64,000 bases of DNA from the NCBI RefSeq assembly GCF_000413855.1, contig NZ_ATGG01000011.1:310001-374000 (forward strand), read 5' to 3'. Below are positions 63,295 to 64,000 of the stretch, piece after piece. The notes beneath the pieces were generated by a model. That model made no database searches, was not told where the DNA came from, and saw nothing but the letters and a program-made list of their open reading frames with translations. A program made the position numbers and the translations under genes. Within the stretch, counting starts at the first letter, position 1. Each line of letters starts with the position of its first letter. This DNA is from Acinetobacter gyllenbergii CIP 110306 = MTCC 11365 (GTDB lineage Bacteria > Pseudomonadota > Gammaproteobacteria > Pseudomonadales > Moraxellaceae).

Positions 63295-64000
63295 AAGTAT
63301 AGTTACTACCTAGTAGTTCATCTGTATGTAAACAACATTTTTTATATTTTAAAGCGGAACCACAATGGCATTTATCATTTCTACCTTTTTTTACTTTAAA
63401 TGGAGAGTCATGATTTCGACTTAAATCATTATAGTCTGTAAATCCATTAAAAATATGCTGCTCTTTTCTTAACTTTTCTGCTGTCTTTTTCACCTTATAA
63501 GGTAAAACCTTGGGATATTCAAACAAGTAAACCCCCTCACTTCTACCTTCTGAACCTAATGGTTGAGTGGCAAGTACTATCACCTTTGTATATTTTGGGT
63601 TTAAATATTTTGCAACTAAGCCATATCCCTGCGAATAAGCATTTCTTTTAACTACATATTCCTCAACGCTTTCATTTTCATCTTTCGGCAATAATAAGAA
63701 AACATACAATAAATCCTTATATGGAATTGGCTCAATAATTCTACCACTTCGTTTATTTGTTGGTACATTTATAAACTTTTCTTTGAAGGCGTCAGTCAGC
63801 AATGCTCTAAAACTTATGTTTTCAGATGCTAACGTTCTCACTGCCACTTCATGAGATGCTAAATCAAGTTCTGCACCTTCCCCAACTTGAGCTGTTACTA
63901 TTCCATCTGAGAATCTAGTAGTTAGCTCCTCCCAATATTTACTTTTCTCAATTAATATTCTTCTAAGTCTACAACTATAGGAATTTTGATAGGTGTCCCA
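63293..64000 (-). CDS. SEC-C motif protein (partial, runs off the right edge)
   Basis: The frame is open from 63293 to the window end (about 235 codons visible), so the start lies outside; a GTG at 63847 is only an internal candidate. The C-terminus has the SEC-C zinc motif C-x-C-x8-C-C (GRNDKCHCGSALKYKKCC). The N-terminal visible part has YWEELTTRFSDG and VGEGAELDLASHEVAVRT and is unrecognised. SEC-C domains are found in many unrelated defence and housekeeping proteins; the position beside a phage-type switch suggests mobile-element cargo. Confidence 0.75.
   Translation of the reverse strand, partial: WDTYQNSYSCRLRRILIEKSKYWEELTTRFSDGIVTAQVGEGAELDLASHEVAVRTLASENISFRALLTDAFKEKFINVPTNKRSGRIIEPIPYKDLLYVFLLLPKDENESVEEYVVKRNAYSQGYGLVAKYLNPKYTKVIVLATQPLGSEGRSEGVYLFEYPKVLPYKVKKTAEKLRKEQHIFNGFTDYNDLSRNHDSPFKVKKGRNDKCHCGSALKYKKCCLHTDELLGSNYT

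Overview
The window looks like a chromosomal segment of an Acinetobacter-like gammaproteobacterium. This is inferred from the AT-rich base composition, the protein styles and the gene content (a CueR/CopA module, an OsmC-YcaO fusion, a urea carboxylase operon). No rRNA, intact tRNA, IS element or CRISPR array was seen, and the species was not determined. About 64 genes are called, two of them cut by the window edges.

Region by region. (1) Positions 1-10,100 hold an electrophile/carbonyl-type enzyme island: a MerR regulator, two DJ-1/PfpI proteins, two acetoacetate-decarboxylase-family proteins, an old-yellow-enzyme reductase, a perhydrolase-type alpha/beta hydrolase, a saccharopine-dehydrogenase-like oxidoreductase, a PIG3-type quinone reductase and a nitronate monooxygenase. 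Six promoters in the first 5.8 kb share one unusual layout: a -35, a 19-bp spacer carrying an inverted repeat TTAAAGT-NN-ACTTTAA, and a -10. This defines a local MerR regulon. (2) Positions 10,900-16,900 hold a copper-linked RiPP cluster: HvfA precursor, HvfB MNIO enzyme, HvfC partner, ECF sigma factor with small zinc-finger anti-sigma, and divergent HvfX (DoxX). Next to it are a CusRS/CopRS-like two-component system and a 49-residue secreted peptide. (3) Positions 17,000-24,100 hold an M28 peptidase lipoprotein, an amidase, LuxR and AraC regulators, and a Baeyer-Villiger monooxygenase with an SDR. (4) Positions 24,250-28,650 hold the cytosolic copper module: copA, cueR, copZ, a ferredoxin and a DUF305 protein, with three CueR-type promoters.

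(5) Positions 28,700-34,000 hold OsmC-YcaO, LysR with an EamA transporter, and an ArsR-SRPBCC pair. (6) Positions 34,000-41,700 hold a six-gene cluster on the minus strand: EmrA, EmrB, an uncharacterised acyltransferase-like protein, a GH3-type adenylating enzyme, TolC and a GNAT enzyme. It looks like a pathway that makes and exports an unknown small amide. (7) Positions 42,400-48,300 hold a BASS transporter, a ketopantoate-reductase-like protein, an orphan response regulator with a damaged receiver domain, HchA, a second PIG3 reductase and an AraC regulator. (8) Positions 48,580-49,500 hold a small AT-rich island of toxin/immunity-like genes with an HNH remnant. (9) Positions 49,770-58,050 hold a GntR-controlled urea carboxylase/allophanate hydrolase operon, a ModE-like regulator and a formaldehyde-responsive frmRA pair. 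(10) Positions 58,250-61,650 hold a phospholipase-D lipoprotein, a PNPOx-like protein, a methyltransferase and a uracil-DNA-glycosylase-family protein. (11) At about 61,880 a 3' tmRNA-like fragment marks an apparent attachment site. It is followed by phage-type antirepressor and ribbon-helix-helix genes and a SEC-C protein that runs off the window.

The most interesting systems are the MerR regulon with paired secreted and cytosolic paralogues, the copper RiPP locus with two divergent ECF-type promoters of identical architecture, and the GH3/EmrAB/TolC cluster. All functional statements rest on reading motifs by eye. No database search was run.
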